A stretch of DNA of 16,812 bases, from NCBI GenBank assembly GCA_036491755.1, contig DASXBJ010000113.1, forward strand, positions 1-16,812. The letters run 5' to 3'. This document shows, one piece after another, positions 6,257 to 12,751 of the stretch. The position numbers were made by a program, and so were the translations under genes. Each line of letters opens with the position of its first letter. The stretch's first letter is position 1. Origin of the DNA: DASXBJ01 sp036491755. Lineage in GTDB: Bacteria > Chloroflexota > Dormibacteria > Dormibacterales > Dormibacteraceae. The notes under the pieces were generated by a model that saw only the letters and a list, made by a program, of their open reading frames with translations, searched no databases and was not told the origin of the DNA.

Positions 6257-7244
6257 GCCAATTGCGAGCGAGCCGATCGCCCCGGCCCCGATCCAGATCG
6301 CCCCGTCCGCGCCCATCGAGCTCATGTGGATCCTGCACAACGGCCAGGCGAGCCATCCGCTCAAGAGCTGGTTTTCGAAAGTGGAGGCGATCCGCCTCGA
6401 GATGGGCCGCGCGCTGGTCGGCTTCTGGGCCGATCGCATCCGGGGTTTTACCGAGGCGAACGTCCTGGCCCGGCGCAGCGGGACCCTGCTCGACCCGGAC
6501 CTGATTGCATTTTTCTCCGGCCTCGATGCCGCGTGCGCCGTGCCGGGGACGCCGTCGCTGCTGTCGGAGTCGGACGCCGAGCGTGCCGCGATCCGAGCAC
6601 GGCTGGACCGGCTGCGCGGCGAGCCTGCGCTGCGCAAGCAGTATGGGTCTCTGCTGCAGTCGGCCTGGAAGATGGTGGAGGAGGAGTGGCAGTCGACCGG
6701 CAGGTCCGCGGTGATCGCGGCGGCGGCCGACTGGCGCCGCCGGTTGGATGCCGGGGTGGGCTATCGCGAGATCCTGGAGCGCTCCGAGATCTGGCCGGGC
6801 CGTCCCGACCTCGACGCGCTGGCCGACGTCGCGGCCGCCCGGGGCAACCTGGTGCTCTCGCCTTCGTGGTTCGGCGGCGAGATCCATGTCATCGAGCTCG
6901 ACGGGATGATGTACATGGGCCGCGGGATCCAGCGCGCCGACGACGAGGAGGAGCGCCGCCGGCTGGCACTCCATGTCGCCTCGAACATGAAGGCTCTGTC
7001 GGATCCCACGCGACTCTCCATTTTGCTGCAGGTCGCGCATGAGCCGGCCTCGGTGACCGAGCTTGCCCGGCACCTGCACCTTTCGCAGCCGACGGTCAGC
7101 GGTCACGTCCAGGTCCTGCGCGAAGCCGGCTTGCTGGAGGAGAGATCGGTCGGCCGGAGCTCCATTCTCAGCGCCGACGCGCGGCGGCTGCGCGACCTGC
7201 TGACAGGGACGCAGGAAGCGCTGGCCAAGCAGTTTCGCCGCTAG
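6255..7244 (+). CDS. ArsR-type regulator with long N-terminal domain
   Basis: A 329-residue transcription regulator. The C-terminal winged helix (~243-318) has the ArsR pattern A-L-S-D-P-T-R-L-S-I-L, then V-T-E-L-A-R-H-L-H-L-S-Q-P-T-V-S-G-H-V-Q-V-L-R-E-A-G-L-L and the wing. The first ~235 residues are a helical/beta domain resembling that of DUF5937-type ArsR proteins (my recollection, not searched). There is no ELCV metal site and no Cys cluster, so the signal is probably not a metal bound in the classic ArsR manner. The predicted leader is only about 5 nt. Divergent orientation to the small gene and ABC exporter suggests it controls them. Its stop shares the CTAG tetramer with the convergent gene's stop. 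Confidence 0.82.
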   Translation: MPIASEPIAPAPIQIAPSAPIELMWILHNGQASHPLKSWFSKVEAIRLEMGRALVGFWADRIRGFTEANVLARRSGTLLDPDLIAFFSGLDAACAVPGTPSLLSESDAERAAIRARLDRLRGEPALRKQYGSLLQSAWKMVEEEWQSTGRSAVIAAAADWRRRLDAGVGYREILERSEIWPGRPDLDALADVAAARGNLVLSPSWFGGEIHVIELDGMMYMGRGIQRADDEEERRRLALHVASNMKALSDPTRLSILLQVAHEPASVTELARHLHLSQPTVSGHVQVLREAGLLEERSVGRSSILSADARRLRDLLTGTQEALAKQFRR

Positions 7245-8068
7245 AGGCGGTGCTCGACCAGCAGCTCCAGCGAATCGACCAATCGGGGTCCCGGCCGGTT
7301 GAAATAGGCTGAGCCGTCGAGCACCACGACGCGGTTCGCGCCCACGGCTTCGATCTGCCTGCTCACGAGCTCCGCTTCCCTGGCTGCCCGCGCCTGATCG
7401 AAGCCGCATGGCGCCAGGATCAGGAGCTCTGGCCGCGCCGACTGGACGTCGTCCCAGGAGAGCGCGACAGAAGGCACGCCCGCCCGCGCGAGAGGGTCGT
7501 CGATCCCGGCCAGCGCCAGCAGGTCCGGCGTCCAGTGCCCCGCGCGATACGGCGGATCCAGCCACTCCAGAAAAACGCCGCGGACGCGCGGCATGGAGGC
7601 GGCCTTACGGGTGGCGGCTCCGAGGCGCTCGTCGATGCTTTGCATCAGTTCCGCCGCTGAGGCTCCGCACGCGGTGGCCAGCTCTTCGATGTCGGAAAGC
7701 ACATCGGCGAGGGTGTGCGGGTGCTGCCTGATCATCGGGATGCCCGCCAGGTCGCCGGCGACCTGCTCGGCGGGGATGGCGCATACGTCGCATATGTCCT
7801 GGGCGACCACGAGGTCGGGCTGCAGCCGCAGGATGGCGTCGGTGTCGACCTCATAGAGAGAGCGGCCCTCGAGCGCGGCCTGCGATACAGCGGCCTCTAT
7901 GCCTGCGCTCGCCTGGCCGCCGAGGCCGAGGGTCGAACGCGTGACACAGGGCAGGGAGGAGGCTTCGGGCGGAAAGTCACACTCATGGGTCACGGCGACC
8001 AGCTGGCCGCCCAGCCCGAGCGCGAAAAGAGACTCGGTCGCGCTAGGGAGCAGGGAGACGATCCTCAC
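7241..8068 (-). CDS. Cobalamin-binding BtuF-like protein without signal peptide
   Basis: A 275-residue protein of the periplasmic-binding-protein type II fold (BtuF/FecB-like, two lobes joined by a long helix). It starts R-I-V-S-L-L-P-S-A-T-E-S-L-F-A-L-G-L-G, the usual first strand and helix. It also has V-T-H-E-C-D-F-P-P-E and the Q-D-I-C-D-V-C-A-I segment, both typical of the 'cobalamin-binding protein' branch. No signal peptide or lipobox is visible, so it is probably cytosolic, unlike classical import receptors. The GTG start (8068-8066) overlaps the stop of the upstream selenoprotein gene as GTGA, so the two are co-translated. No permease or ATPase partner is nearby. The ligand is inferred only by family. 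Confidence 0.82.
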   Translation of the reverse strand: MRIVSLLPSATESLFALGLGGQLVAVTHECDFPPEASSLPCVTRSTLGLGGQASAGIEAAVSQAALEGRSLYEVDTDAILRLQPDLVVAQDICDVCAIPAEQVAGDLAGIPMIRQHPHTLADVLSDIEELATACGASAAELMQSIDERLGAATRKAASMPRVRGVFLEWLDPPYRAGHWTPDLLALAGIDDPLARAGVPSVALSWDDVQSARPELLILAPCGFDQARAAREAELVSRQIEAVGANRVVVLDGSAYFNRPGPRLVDSLELLVEHRL

Positions 8069-8682
8069 CCGCTCTGTGTCAAGCGATCCACGACCTGGCG
8101 GAACGACTCATACGGATGGGCGCCGACCACGAGATAGCGCCGGCCGAAGATATGCGCGGGGATTGCATCGATACCGACCGAGGTGGCGACCCGGCGGTTC
8201 TCGTCGAGCACGGCCTCGTAGCGATCGTCCTGGATCGCGGATCGCAGCTCTGCCTCGTCGAGTCCGATGCCGGCCCCGATGCGCACCAGGTCGTCGACGT
8301 CCTCCAGGCGCCCAGTCAGCTCCCAGTGTGCCTTGAACAGTGCGGAATGCATCGCATCGAACTTGCCCTGTTCGCGAGCAAACTCGGCGGCCGAGAGCGC
8401 ACGCCGCGAGTTGATGAGCACGTCTCGCGGCTCCATCGTGAGCCCCACTTCCTGGGCGATCGATTGGAGGTGCGTTCGCATCTGCTCCGAGCGGGCGCGG
8501 CCAAAGTACTGATCGCGCGGAATGCCTCCGACGGGCGCTTCCGGGTGCAGCTCATAGGGCAGCCACGTGACCCGGACCAACCCCTCGCGCTCGAGCTGCT
8601 CGACTCGGACCGAGTCGATGTAGCACCAGGGTCAAACGTAGTCGGAGAAGACGACCAGGTCGACCGGTGCGGTTTGGGCCAT
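8065..8682 (-). CDS. DsbA/FrnE-family oxidoreductase with selenocysteine (UPWC) at its active site
   Basis: Read through one in-frame TGA (8634-8632), this gives a 205-residue thioredoxin-fold protein. Residues 9-22 read L-V-V-F-S-D-Y-V-U-P-W-C-Y-I, exactly the D-x-x-C-P-W-C-Y-I active site of the FrnE/2-hydroxychromene isomerase-like DsbA family, with UGA in place of the first Cys (residue 17). Family features after it: W-L-P-Y-E-L-H-P-E-A-P, the helical insert R-A-L-S-A-A-E-F-A-R-E-Q-G-K-F-D-A-M-H-S-A-L-F-K-A-H-W, and the cis-Pro region V-G-I-D-A-I-P-A-H-I-F. A SECIS-like hairpin follows the UGA. The frame is intact on both sides. The start is ATG 8682. A call starting downstream (for example TTG 8580) would lose the active site. 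A nonsense mutation is the alternative, but much less likely. Confidence 0.85.
8601..8617 (-). promoter_or_regulatory. Bacterial SECIS-like hairpin after the UGA codon
   Basis: The minus strand reads CGACTCGGTCCGAGTCG (8617-8601): a perfect stem of 6-7 bp with GGUC at its apex (8611-8608). The first G of GGUC is 20 nt after the UGA (8634-8632). In E. coli fdhF the SelB-binding loop is also GGUC, about 18 nt after UGA. A short lower helix (UGCU with AGCA) separated by an A-C-A-U bulge extends it. The stem lies within coding sequence, as bacterial SECIS elements must. Confidence 0.8.
8632..8634 (-). other. Recoded UGA (selenocysteine) codon
   Basis: TGA on the minus strand replaces the first Cys codon of C-P-W-C, residue 17 of the oxidoreductase. 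The second Cys (TGC, 8625-8623) is intact. Confidence 0.83.
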
Positions 8683-8806
8683 CGCTGTAACAACGCCTGA
8701 GGCGGCTCTGCGATTCCCCCCAGGTCTTAACGGTCGGGGAGCACAATGGAAGGCGGCTCTGGGGTGTGCATTTCGGGTCGCGCCCCGCTCGTCAGAACCA
8801 GGTTCC

Positions 8807-8813
8807 AAGGAGG
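8807..8813 (+). promoter_or_regulatory. Strong Shine-Dalgarno AAGGAGG
   Basis: A full AAGGAGG lies 9 nt before the ATG at 8823. It fixes that start against an upstream in-frame ATG at 8766, and is the clearest ribosome binding site in the window. Confidence 0.9.
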
Positions 8814-8822
8814 CACTCGGCC

Positions 8823-9596
8823 ATGTCAGATACCAAGACATTCGTCGCCAACGCTCCGACCTGGGTCGACCTTTCCACGGCCGATCCCCAAGGGGCCCGA
8901 AAGTACTACGGAAAGCTCTTCGGCTGGAAGCTCGACGATCCGCGCGCGGACGCCGGGGGGTACATGCTGGCGACCCTTGGCGGCAAGAACATCGCAGGCA
9001 TGGGTCCCCTGCAGGACCCGAGCGGCCCATCCGCCTGGATGGTCTACATCGGCACGCATGACGCCGACGGGATTGCCAAGAAGGTCGAGGCCGCCGGCGG
9101 CAAGGTGATCGCCCCCGCGTTCGATGTCCTGACGTCGGGCCGCATGGCCGTGTACCAGGACCCCTCCGGCGCGTTCATCTCAGTTTGGGAGCCCAAGGAG
9201 ATGCAGGGCGCCGACGTGATGAACCAGCCCAACACCTTTGCGTGGGCCGAGCTCAGCGCGCGTGGCTTCGCCAAGGCCAAGGCGTTTTACATGGATGTGT
9301 TCGGGTGGGGCGAGAAAACCACCCCGATGGGCGAGGGCCAGCCTGATTACACCGAGTTCAAGCTCGACGACGAGAGCATCGCCGGCGGGATGGAGATGAA
9401 CTCGATGGTGCCCGAGCAGGTGCCGTCCTACTGGCTGGTCTACTTCGGGGTTGACGATGTCGATAAGGCTTTCCAGAAGGCCGTCGACGAGGGCGGGCAC
9501 GAGATGCTCGCGCCGCAGGACTTTCCCGGCGGGCGGTTCGCGATCGTATCGGATCCGCAGGGCGCCGCCTTCGGGCTCATGAAGATGGAGCAGTAA
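8823..9596 (+). CDS. Two-domain VOC (glyoxalase-like) protein
   Basis: A 257-residue cytosolic protein made of two vicinal-oxygen-chelate domains (about residues 8-122 and 137-256). Each has the pattern of an opening strand (T-W-V-D-L / F-A-W-A-E-L), then 'A-x-x-F/Y-Y-x-x-x-F-G-W', then a D-P-x-G-A closing strand (Y-Q-D-P-S-G-A-F-I-S-V-W and V-S-D-P-Q-G-A-A-F-G-L). The layout resembles mycobacterial Rv0577/CFP30B-type proteins and hydroxylase-like VOC enzymes in length and order. Classic glyoxalase metal ligands are not obvious, so the activity is unknown. It is divergent from the selenoprotein gene and stops just before a strong terminator. Confidence 0.87.
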   Translation: MSDTKTFVANAPTWVDLSTADPQGARKYYGKLFGWKLDDPRADAGGYMLATLGGKNIAGMGPLQDPSGPSAWMVYIGTHDADGIAKKVEAAGGKVIAPAFDVLTSGRMAVYQDPSGAFISVWEPKEMQGADVMNQPNTFAWAELSARGFAKAKAFYMDVFGWGEKTTPMGEGQPDYTEFKLDDESIAGGMEMNSMVPEQVPSYWLVYFGVDDVDKAFQKAVDEGGHEMLAPQDFPGGRFAIVSDPQGAAFGLMKMEQ

Positions 9597-9610
9597 GGAA
9601 CAGTTGTCTG

Positions 9611-9640
9611 GACCGGCGGGCCGGTTTCGGCCCGCCGGTC
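9611..9640. terminator. Bidirectional hairpin terminator
   Basis: GACCGGCGGGCC (9611-9622) pairs perfectly with GGCCCGCCGGTC (9629-9640) around a 6-nt loop. It lies between the convergent VOC and psuG stops (9596 and 9653). There is no long T-run on either side, so it is a GC-rich hairpin type. Its position supports termination for both genes. Confidence 0.8.
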
Positions 9641-9652
9641 TTCGGCCAAGGC

Positions 9653-10531
9653 CTAACCGCGTCGGAAATAGGCGCCCGCGACCTCGGCGGCGACCCGGGC
9701 GTTGTTGATGACCAGCTCGACGTTGACCTCCACCGACCTGCCTCCGGAAAGCTCGGCGATGCGCGCCAGCAGCCGGGGCGTGACGTCGGCCCCCGAGATT
9801 CCGGCCACCTCGCGCACGGCCTGTTCGGCCATTTCTGCCGCCCGTTCCAGCTCGGAGGGGGGAGGGATCGCAATCACGATTCCGCGCGAGCCGGTCGCCC
9901 ACGCGGCTCGCAGAATGTCTGCGGTCTCCCCGGCCCCATCGACGCGGGTCACGCGGCCAGGACTGTGCCGCGTGTAGAAGGCGGGAAACTCGTCACAGCC
10001 ATAGCCCAGGACGGGGACGGCCAGGCTGTCCAGCTTTTCGAGCGTGGTCGACAGGTCGAGGATGATCTTCGCGCCGGCGCAGAACACCGCAACGGGAGTG
10101 TGACCGAGCTCCTCGAGGTCGGCGGACTGGTCTTCAGGATGCCCCCGGTGGACGCCCCCGATCCCGCCGGTGGCGAAAAAGCGGATTCCCGCCATGTCGG
10201 CGATGCGCATGGAGGCTGCCACGGTGGTCGCCCCGACCGCTTGCCTGGTGAGCGCTGGACCAAGGTCCCGCGAGCTGACCTTGACCGCGCCCGAGGCGAT
10301 CCGCACCAGGTCATCGTCAGCCAGGCCGACGCGCAGCCGGCCGTCCAGGACAGCCACCGTGGCCGGCACCGCGCCTTCCTTTCTTATCGCGGCCTCGCAA
10401 CCGCGCGCGGCGCGCAGGTTGTGAGGGGCCGGGAGGCCCTGACCAACGATCGAGGTCTCGAGCGCGACGACGGGCTTTCCAGCGGCGATCGCCGCGGCGA
10501 CCTCAGGCGAAACCTCGAGCAGGTCGTTCAA
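9653..10531 (-). CDS. psuG: Pseudouridine-5'-phosphate glycosidase
   Basis: A 292-residue enzyme that splits pseudouridine 5'-phosphate into uracil and ribose 5-phosphate, breaking a C-C glycosidic bond. Family motifs are plain: A-L-E-T-S-I-V-G-Q-G-L-P-x-P-x-N (~24-38), G-A-V-P-A-T-V-A (~53-60), K-V-S-S-R-D-L (84-90), F-A-T-G-G-I-G-G-V-H-R-G (~119-130), C-A-G-A-K-I-I-L-D (151-159) and Y-G-C-D-E-F-P-A-F-Y-T-R. By homology to the E. coli enzyme, E25, K84 and K155 are the likely catalytic residues (K155 the Schiff-base Lys) and D137 a metal-site residue. Length is normal. The TTG start overlaps the kinase stop as TTGA, so it is coupled to psuK. The gene ends at a terminator hairpin. Confidence 0.93.
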   Translation of the reverse strand: MNDLLEVSPEVAAAIAAGKPVVALETSIVGQGLPAPHNLRAARGCEAAIRKEGAVPATVAVLDGRLRVGLADDDLVRIASGAVKVSSRDLGPALTRQAVGATTVAASMRIADMAGIRFFATGGIGGVHRGHPEDQSADLEELGHTPVAVFCAGAKIILDLSTTLEKLDSLAVPVLGYGCDEFPAFYTRHSPGRVTRVDGAGETADILRAAWATGSRGIVIAIPPPSELERAAEMAEQAVREVAGISGADVTPRLLARIAELSGGRSVEVNVELVINNARVAAEVAGAYFRRG

Positions 10532-11367
10532 CTCGGCCTGGCTCCAGCTCGCGTGGTCGAGTCGGCGGCGACCGCCACCGCCTGCTCGGCAGCCTCATGG
10601 GGCGTCGCGCCGTGCAGCCACGCGGCGCAAAAGGCGGCGGCGAACGCGTCCCCGGCGCCGGTCGGATCGACGACGCGGGCTTCGGGCGCCGGGACGGCGC
10701 GGCCGAAGATGGTGCAGCCGGCGCGGCCAAGCTTGATGACCGGCACCTGCGCCAGGTGTTCGAGCGCCACTCCCAGCGTTTCGGCCTCTGCCGAGGTCGC
10801 GAACAGGACCTCCGGCTTGAGGCGGGCGAGGACGTATGCCATTCGGGACGGACCAAACTCGCGCAGCCCCGCCGCCGAGGAAAGGTCGATCGCCAGCATC
10901 CCTCCGCCGTCGCGCACGCGGCCGATCGCGGCCCGCGTGGCCGAGGCAAGCGGCTCGACGAAGAGCGAGTAGGCCGGCACGTGGATCAGCTTGACTCCGT
11001 CGAACCATGCCTCGACGAGATCCTCCGGGCTGAGACCGACGCTGGCTCCGCGCTGCGTCGCCATCGTTCGCCTGCCGCCGGGCTCGACGAGGACCGCGAT
11101 GGCGCCGGTGGGTTCCAGCGCCCAGACGGCGCACACATCAACGCCCTTGGCCTCGATGTCAGCCACCAGGCGACGCCCGCGATCGTCATCGCCAACGCGC
11201 GTCACCAGGCGCGCCGGCTCTGACAGCGCGACCGACCACGCGCAGAAGTTGGCCGCCTGGCCGCCTCCACCGATGCTGATGACCGCGGCCGCATCGTCGT
11301 CGGGATGCATCTCGCCGTCGGGGACGATCGAGATGTCGAGCAGCAGGTCACCGATGGAGAGGATCAC
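10528..11367 (-). CDS. psuK: PfkB-family kinase, probably pseudouridine kinase
   Basis: A 279-residue ribokinase-fold protein. The N-terminal signature is S-I-G-G-G-G-Q-A-A-N-F (~31-41) and the C-terminal one is D-P-T-G-A-G-D-A-F-A-A-A-F, with the catalytic Asp in G-A-G-D. Coupling to psuG (TTGA overlap) argues for pseudouridine 5'-phosphorylation, the first step of the pathway, though PfkB sequence alone does not fix the sugar. The start is uncertain: GTG 11367 (V-I-L-S-I-G-D) gives a normal-length N-terminus and has TATCCT 8 nt ahead, consistent with a near-leaderless mRNA. ATG 11400 and a start at 11421 would add non-homologous residues. Confidence 0.85.
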   Translation of the reverse strand: MILSIGDLLLDISIVPDGEMHPDDDAAAVISIGGGGQAANFCAWSVALSEPARLVTRVGDDDRGRRLVADIEAKGVDVCAVWALEPTGAIAVLVEPGGRRTMATQRGASVGLSPEDLVEAWFDGVKLIHVPAYSLFVEPLASATRAAIGRVRDGGGMLAIDLSSAAGLREFGPSRMAYVLARLKPEVLFATSAEAETLGVALEHLAQVPVIKLGRAGCTIFGRAVPAPEARVVDPTGAGDAFAAAFCAAWLHGATPHEAAEQAVAVAADSTTRAGARPS

Positions 11368-11422
11368 GTGGGACGAGGATAACGGCGACCCTGCCGGCAT
11401 CGTGGGCGCGCGTCGCCGCATC

Positions 11423-11441
11423 GAGGGGGCGGTTCCCCCTC
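11423..11441. other. 7-bp GC hairpin in the DapA-like / psuK gap
   Basis: GAGGGGG (11423-11429) and CCCCCTC (11435-11441) pair around a 5-nt loop, just after the DapA-like stop. No T-run follows on the minus strand, so at best it is a weak terminator or mRNA-end stabiliser between two genes that otherwise look like one transcript. Confidence 0.4.
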
Positions 11442-11447
11442 AGGCTC

Positions 11448-12377
11448 TCAGACTGCCTGGCGCGTGCCCATCGATGGCGACCTGAGAAGGCCCCACGTCT
11501 CCAACTGCTCGCGAAGCTTCGGCTGCAGGCGTTCGTCGAGCTGCCGCACGGGAGGAGCCAGCCATGGCTCGCACACGCCCTGGTAGTGCAGCGCCATCTT
11601 GATCGCTCCCGGGAACACGCCGGCTCGCACCGCCAGCACCAGCTGATAGAGGGCGTCCTGGGTCTGGCGCGCTCCTTCCAGGTCGCCACTTCGGTACTGG
11701 TCGTAGGTGCGAACCACCCAGTGTGGCGCGACGTTGGCCCCGCCGCAGATCGTGCCCGCGCCTCCCATCGCCAGCGAGGGCAGCAGCATCGTGTCGCTGC
11801 CCGTGAAGATGCGGAACTTCGGCAGGTCACGCGTGGCGATGCAAATCCCCTCGAAATATTCGAAGTCGCGGCTCGAATCCTTGATCCCGACGATCGTTCC
11901 CTCGTGCGCCAGCGTGGCGACCGTCGCGGGCTCGCTGACCACCTTGGTGAGAGGCGGGATGTGGTAGAGGAGGATGGGCAGGGGGCTGTCGCGGGCGAGC
12001 TCGCGGTAAAACGCAAGGATGCTCGCCTGGTCCATGAGGTAATAGAAAGGCGGGGCGACCAGCGCCGCGTCGGCGCCCAGCGCAGCGGCTGCCTCAACCT
12101 CGGCGCGCGCGGCCGCGAGGTGAGTCTGCGCCACGCCGCACAGCACAGGCACGCGGCCGGCCGCGGCCTTGACCACGGCGCCGAGAACCTGACGCCGCGC
12201 CTTCTCGTCGAGGGACGCGGTCTCGCCGGTGGAGCCCAACGCGAGGAGGCCGCGCACGCCGCCGTCCAGGACGTGATCCACCAGGCGCGGGATGGCCTCC
12301 TGGTCGACGGTCCCGTCGCGCCGCAGCGGCGACACCAGTGCAGGGAGCACGCCGGCAAGCTCTTCGACCTTGAACAC
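11448..12377 (-). CDS. DapA/NanA-family class I aldolase/lyase
   Basis: A 309-residue TIM-barrel enzyme of the dihydrodipicolinate synthase / N-acetylneuraminate lyase family. It shows G-S-T-G-E (48-52, pyruvate carboxylate binding), the catalytic Tyr in L-L-Y-H-I-P-P (Y138) and the Schiff-base Lys in G-I-K-D-S-S (K166). The extra His/Pro (Y-H-I-P-P, not Y-N-x-P) and the setting beside psuK/psuG make true DapA doubtful; a keto-acid sugar aldolase is as likely. The GTG start (12377) lies 7 nt after TAGGCT, suggesting a leaderless mRNA. It is upstream of and on the same strand as psuK with an 80-bp gap, so it may be the promoter-proximal gene of the psu transcript. Confidence 0.88.
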   Translation of the reverse strand: MFKVEELAGVLPALVSPLRRDGTVDQEAIPRLVDHVLDGGVRGLLALGSTGETASLDEKARRQVLGAVVKAAAGRVPVLCGVAQTHLAAARAEVEAAAALGADAALVAPPFYYLMDQASILAFYRELARDSPLPILLYHIPPLTKVVSEPATVATLAHEGTIVGIKDSSRDFEYFEGICIATRDLPKFRIFTGSDTMLLPSLAMGGAGTICGGANVAPHWVVRTYDQYRSGDLEGARQTQDALYQLVLAVRAGVFPGAIKMALHYQGVCEPWLAPPVRQLDERLQPKLREQLETWGLLRSPSMGTRQAV

Positions 12378-12382
12378 GGTAC

Positions 12383-12392
12383 TCAGCCTAGC
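12383..12392 (-). promoter_or_regulatory. Likely -10 of the DapA-like / psu transcript
   Basis: On the minus strand TAGGCT (12390-12385) fits TAnnnT, and an in-frame GTG (12377-12375) begins 7 nt after it. This spacing recurs at other starts in the window. The -35 is poor (GTGACG at a short 15-nt spacing). Confidence 0.4.
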
Positions 12393-12438
12393 GCTCCGAG
12401 AAGCGCGTCACGAGGCTGCGCCGCCGGATTGGCGAAAC

Positions 12439-12690
12439 CTAAACGCGCCCGGCCTGTCCGTCCGAGGCCACGTTTCCGGTGCCAATCAGCCCGTCGATGC
12501 CCGGAATCACCGGGGTCTTGCGCAGCGCCTCGGCGATCTTGCACAGGGTGGAGCTGCTGATGGGCCGTCCGCGCCGCGCGCCTGAGATGGTGGCCGCGCT
12601 GCAGCCGGACGCCTTCGCGAGGTCGGTTGCGTTCCAGCCCCTGCGGGCCAGCTCGAGATCAAGCTGCTCCGCGTTCATGTGCACGGTCAT
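12439..12690 (-). CDS. Small XRE-type helix-turn-helix regulator
   Basis: An 83-residue protein nearly filled by a Cro/XRE helix-turn-helix (residues ~6-58: L-D-L-E-L-A-R-R-G-W-N-A-T-D-L-A-K-A-S-G-C-S-A-A-T-I-S-G-A-R-R-G, then S-S-S-T-L-C-K-I-A-E-A-L), with a glycine-rich 25-residue tail. ATG 12690 is chosen over ATG 12678 because the latter has no ribosome site; neither has a Shine-Dalgarno. It is divergent from the SCO gene (61 bp gap with an imperfect palindrome) and upstream of the DapA/psu genes, so it could control either side. Confidence 0.78.
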   Translation of the reverse strand: MTVHMNAEQLDLELARRGWNATDLAKASGCSAATISGARRGRPISSSTLCKIAEALRKTPVIPGIDGLIGTGNVASDGQAGRV

Positions 12691-12700
12691 TGCGCTACAA

Positions 12701-12717
12701 GTACCCGGACGGGTTAC
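12701..12717. promoter_or_regulatory. Imperfect palindrome, candidate operator of the XRE regulator
   Basis: GTACCCG-GA-CGGGTTAC is palindromic except for one extra T in the right arm. It sits 11 bp ahead of the regulator's start codon, within the 61-bp divergent gap to the SCO gene, where an autoregulatory site would be expected. Confidence 0.4.
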
Positions 12718-12751
12718 TCGAGGCCGAGCTATCCTTCCCGGCGGTATCACG

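Noticed and set aside
6135..7565. 476-codon minus-strand frame opposite the ArsR-type regulator
   Set aside because: Antisense of a well-supported gene; low-complexity composition and no motifs.
8065..8682. Pseudogene by nonsense mutation
   Set aside because: Only one stop, exactly at the catalytic Cys, with a GGUC hairpin at the correct distance and no other decay. Recoding explains all three facts together.
8552..8746. Short minus-strand frame overlapping the selenoprotein's active-site region
   Set aside because: It has no family features, and the frame carrying F-S-D-Y-V-U-P-W-C is clearly the coding one.
11348..12358. Ser/Arg/Pro-rich frame overlapping the DapA-like gene
   Set aside because: The other minus-strand frame carries G-S-T-G-E, the catalytic Tyr and the Schiff-base Lys.
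12479..12751. N-terminal extension of the SCO gene from an ATG at 12479
   Set aside because: It overlaps the XRE regulator on the other strand and adds no domain; the membrane anchor begins just after the GTG at 12752.
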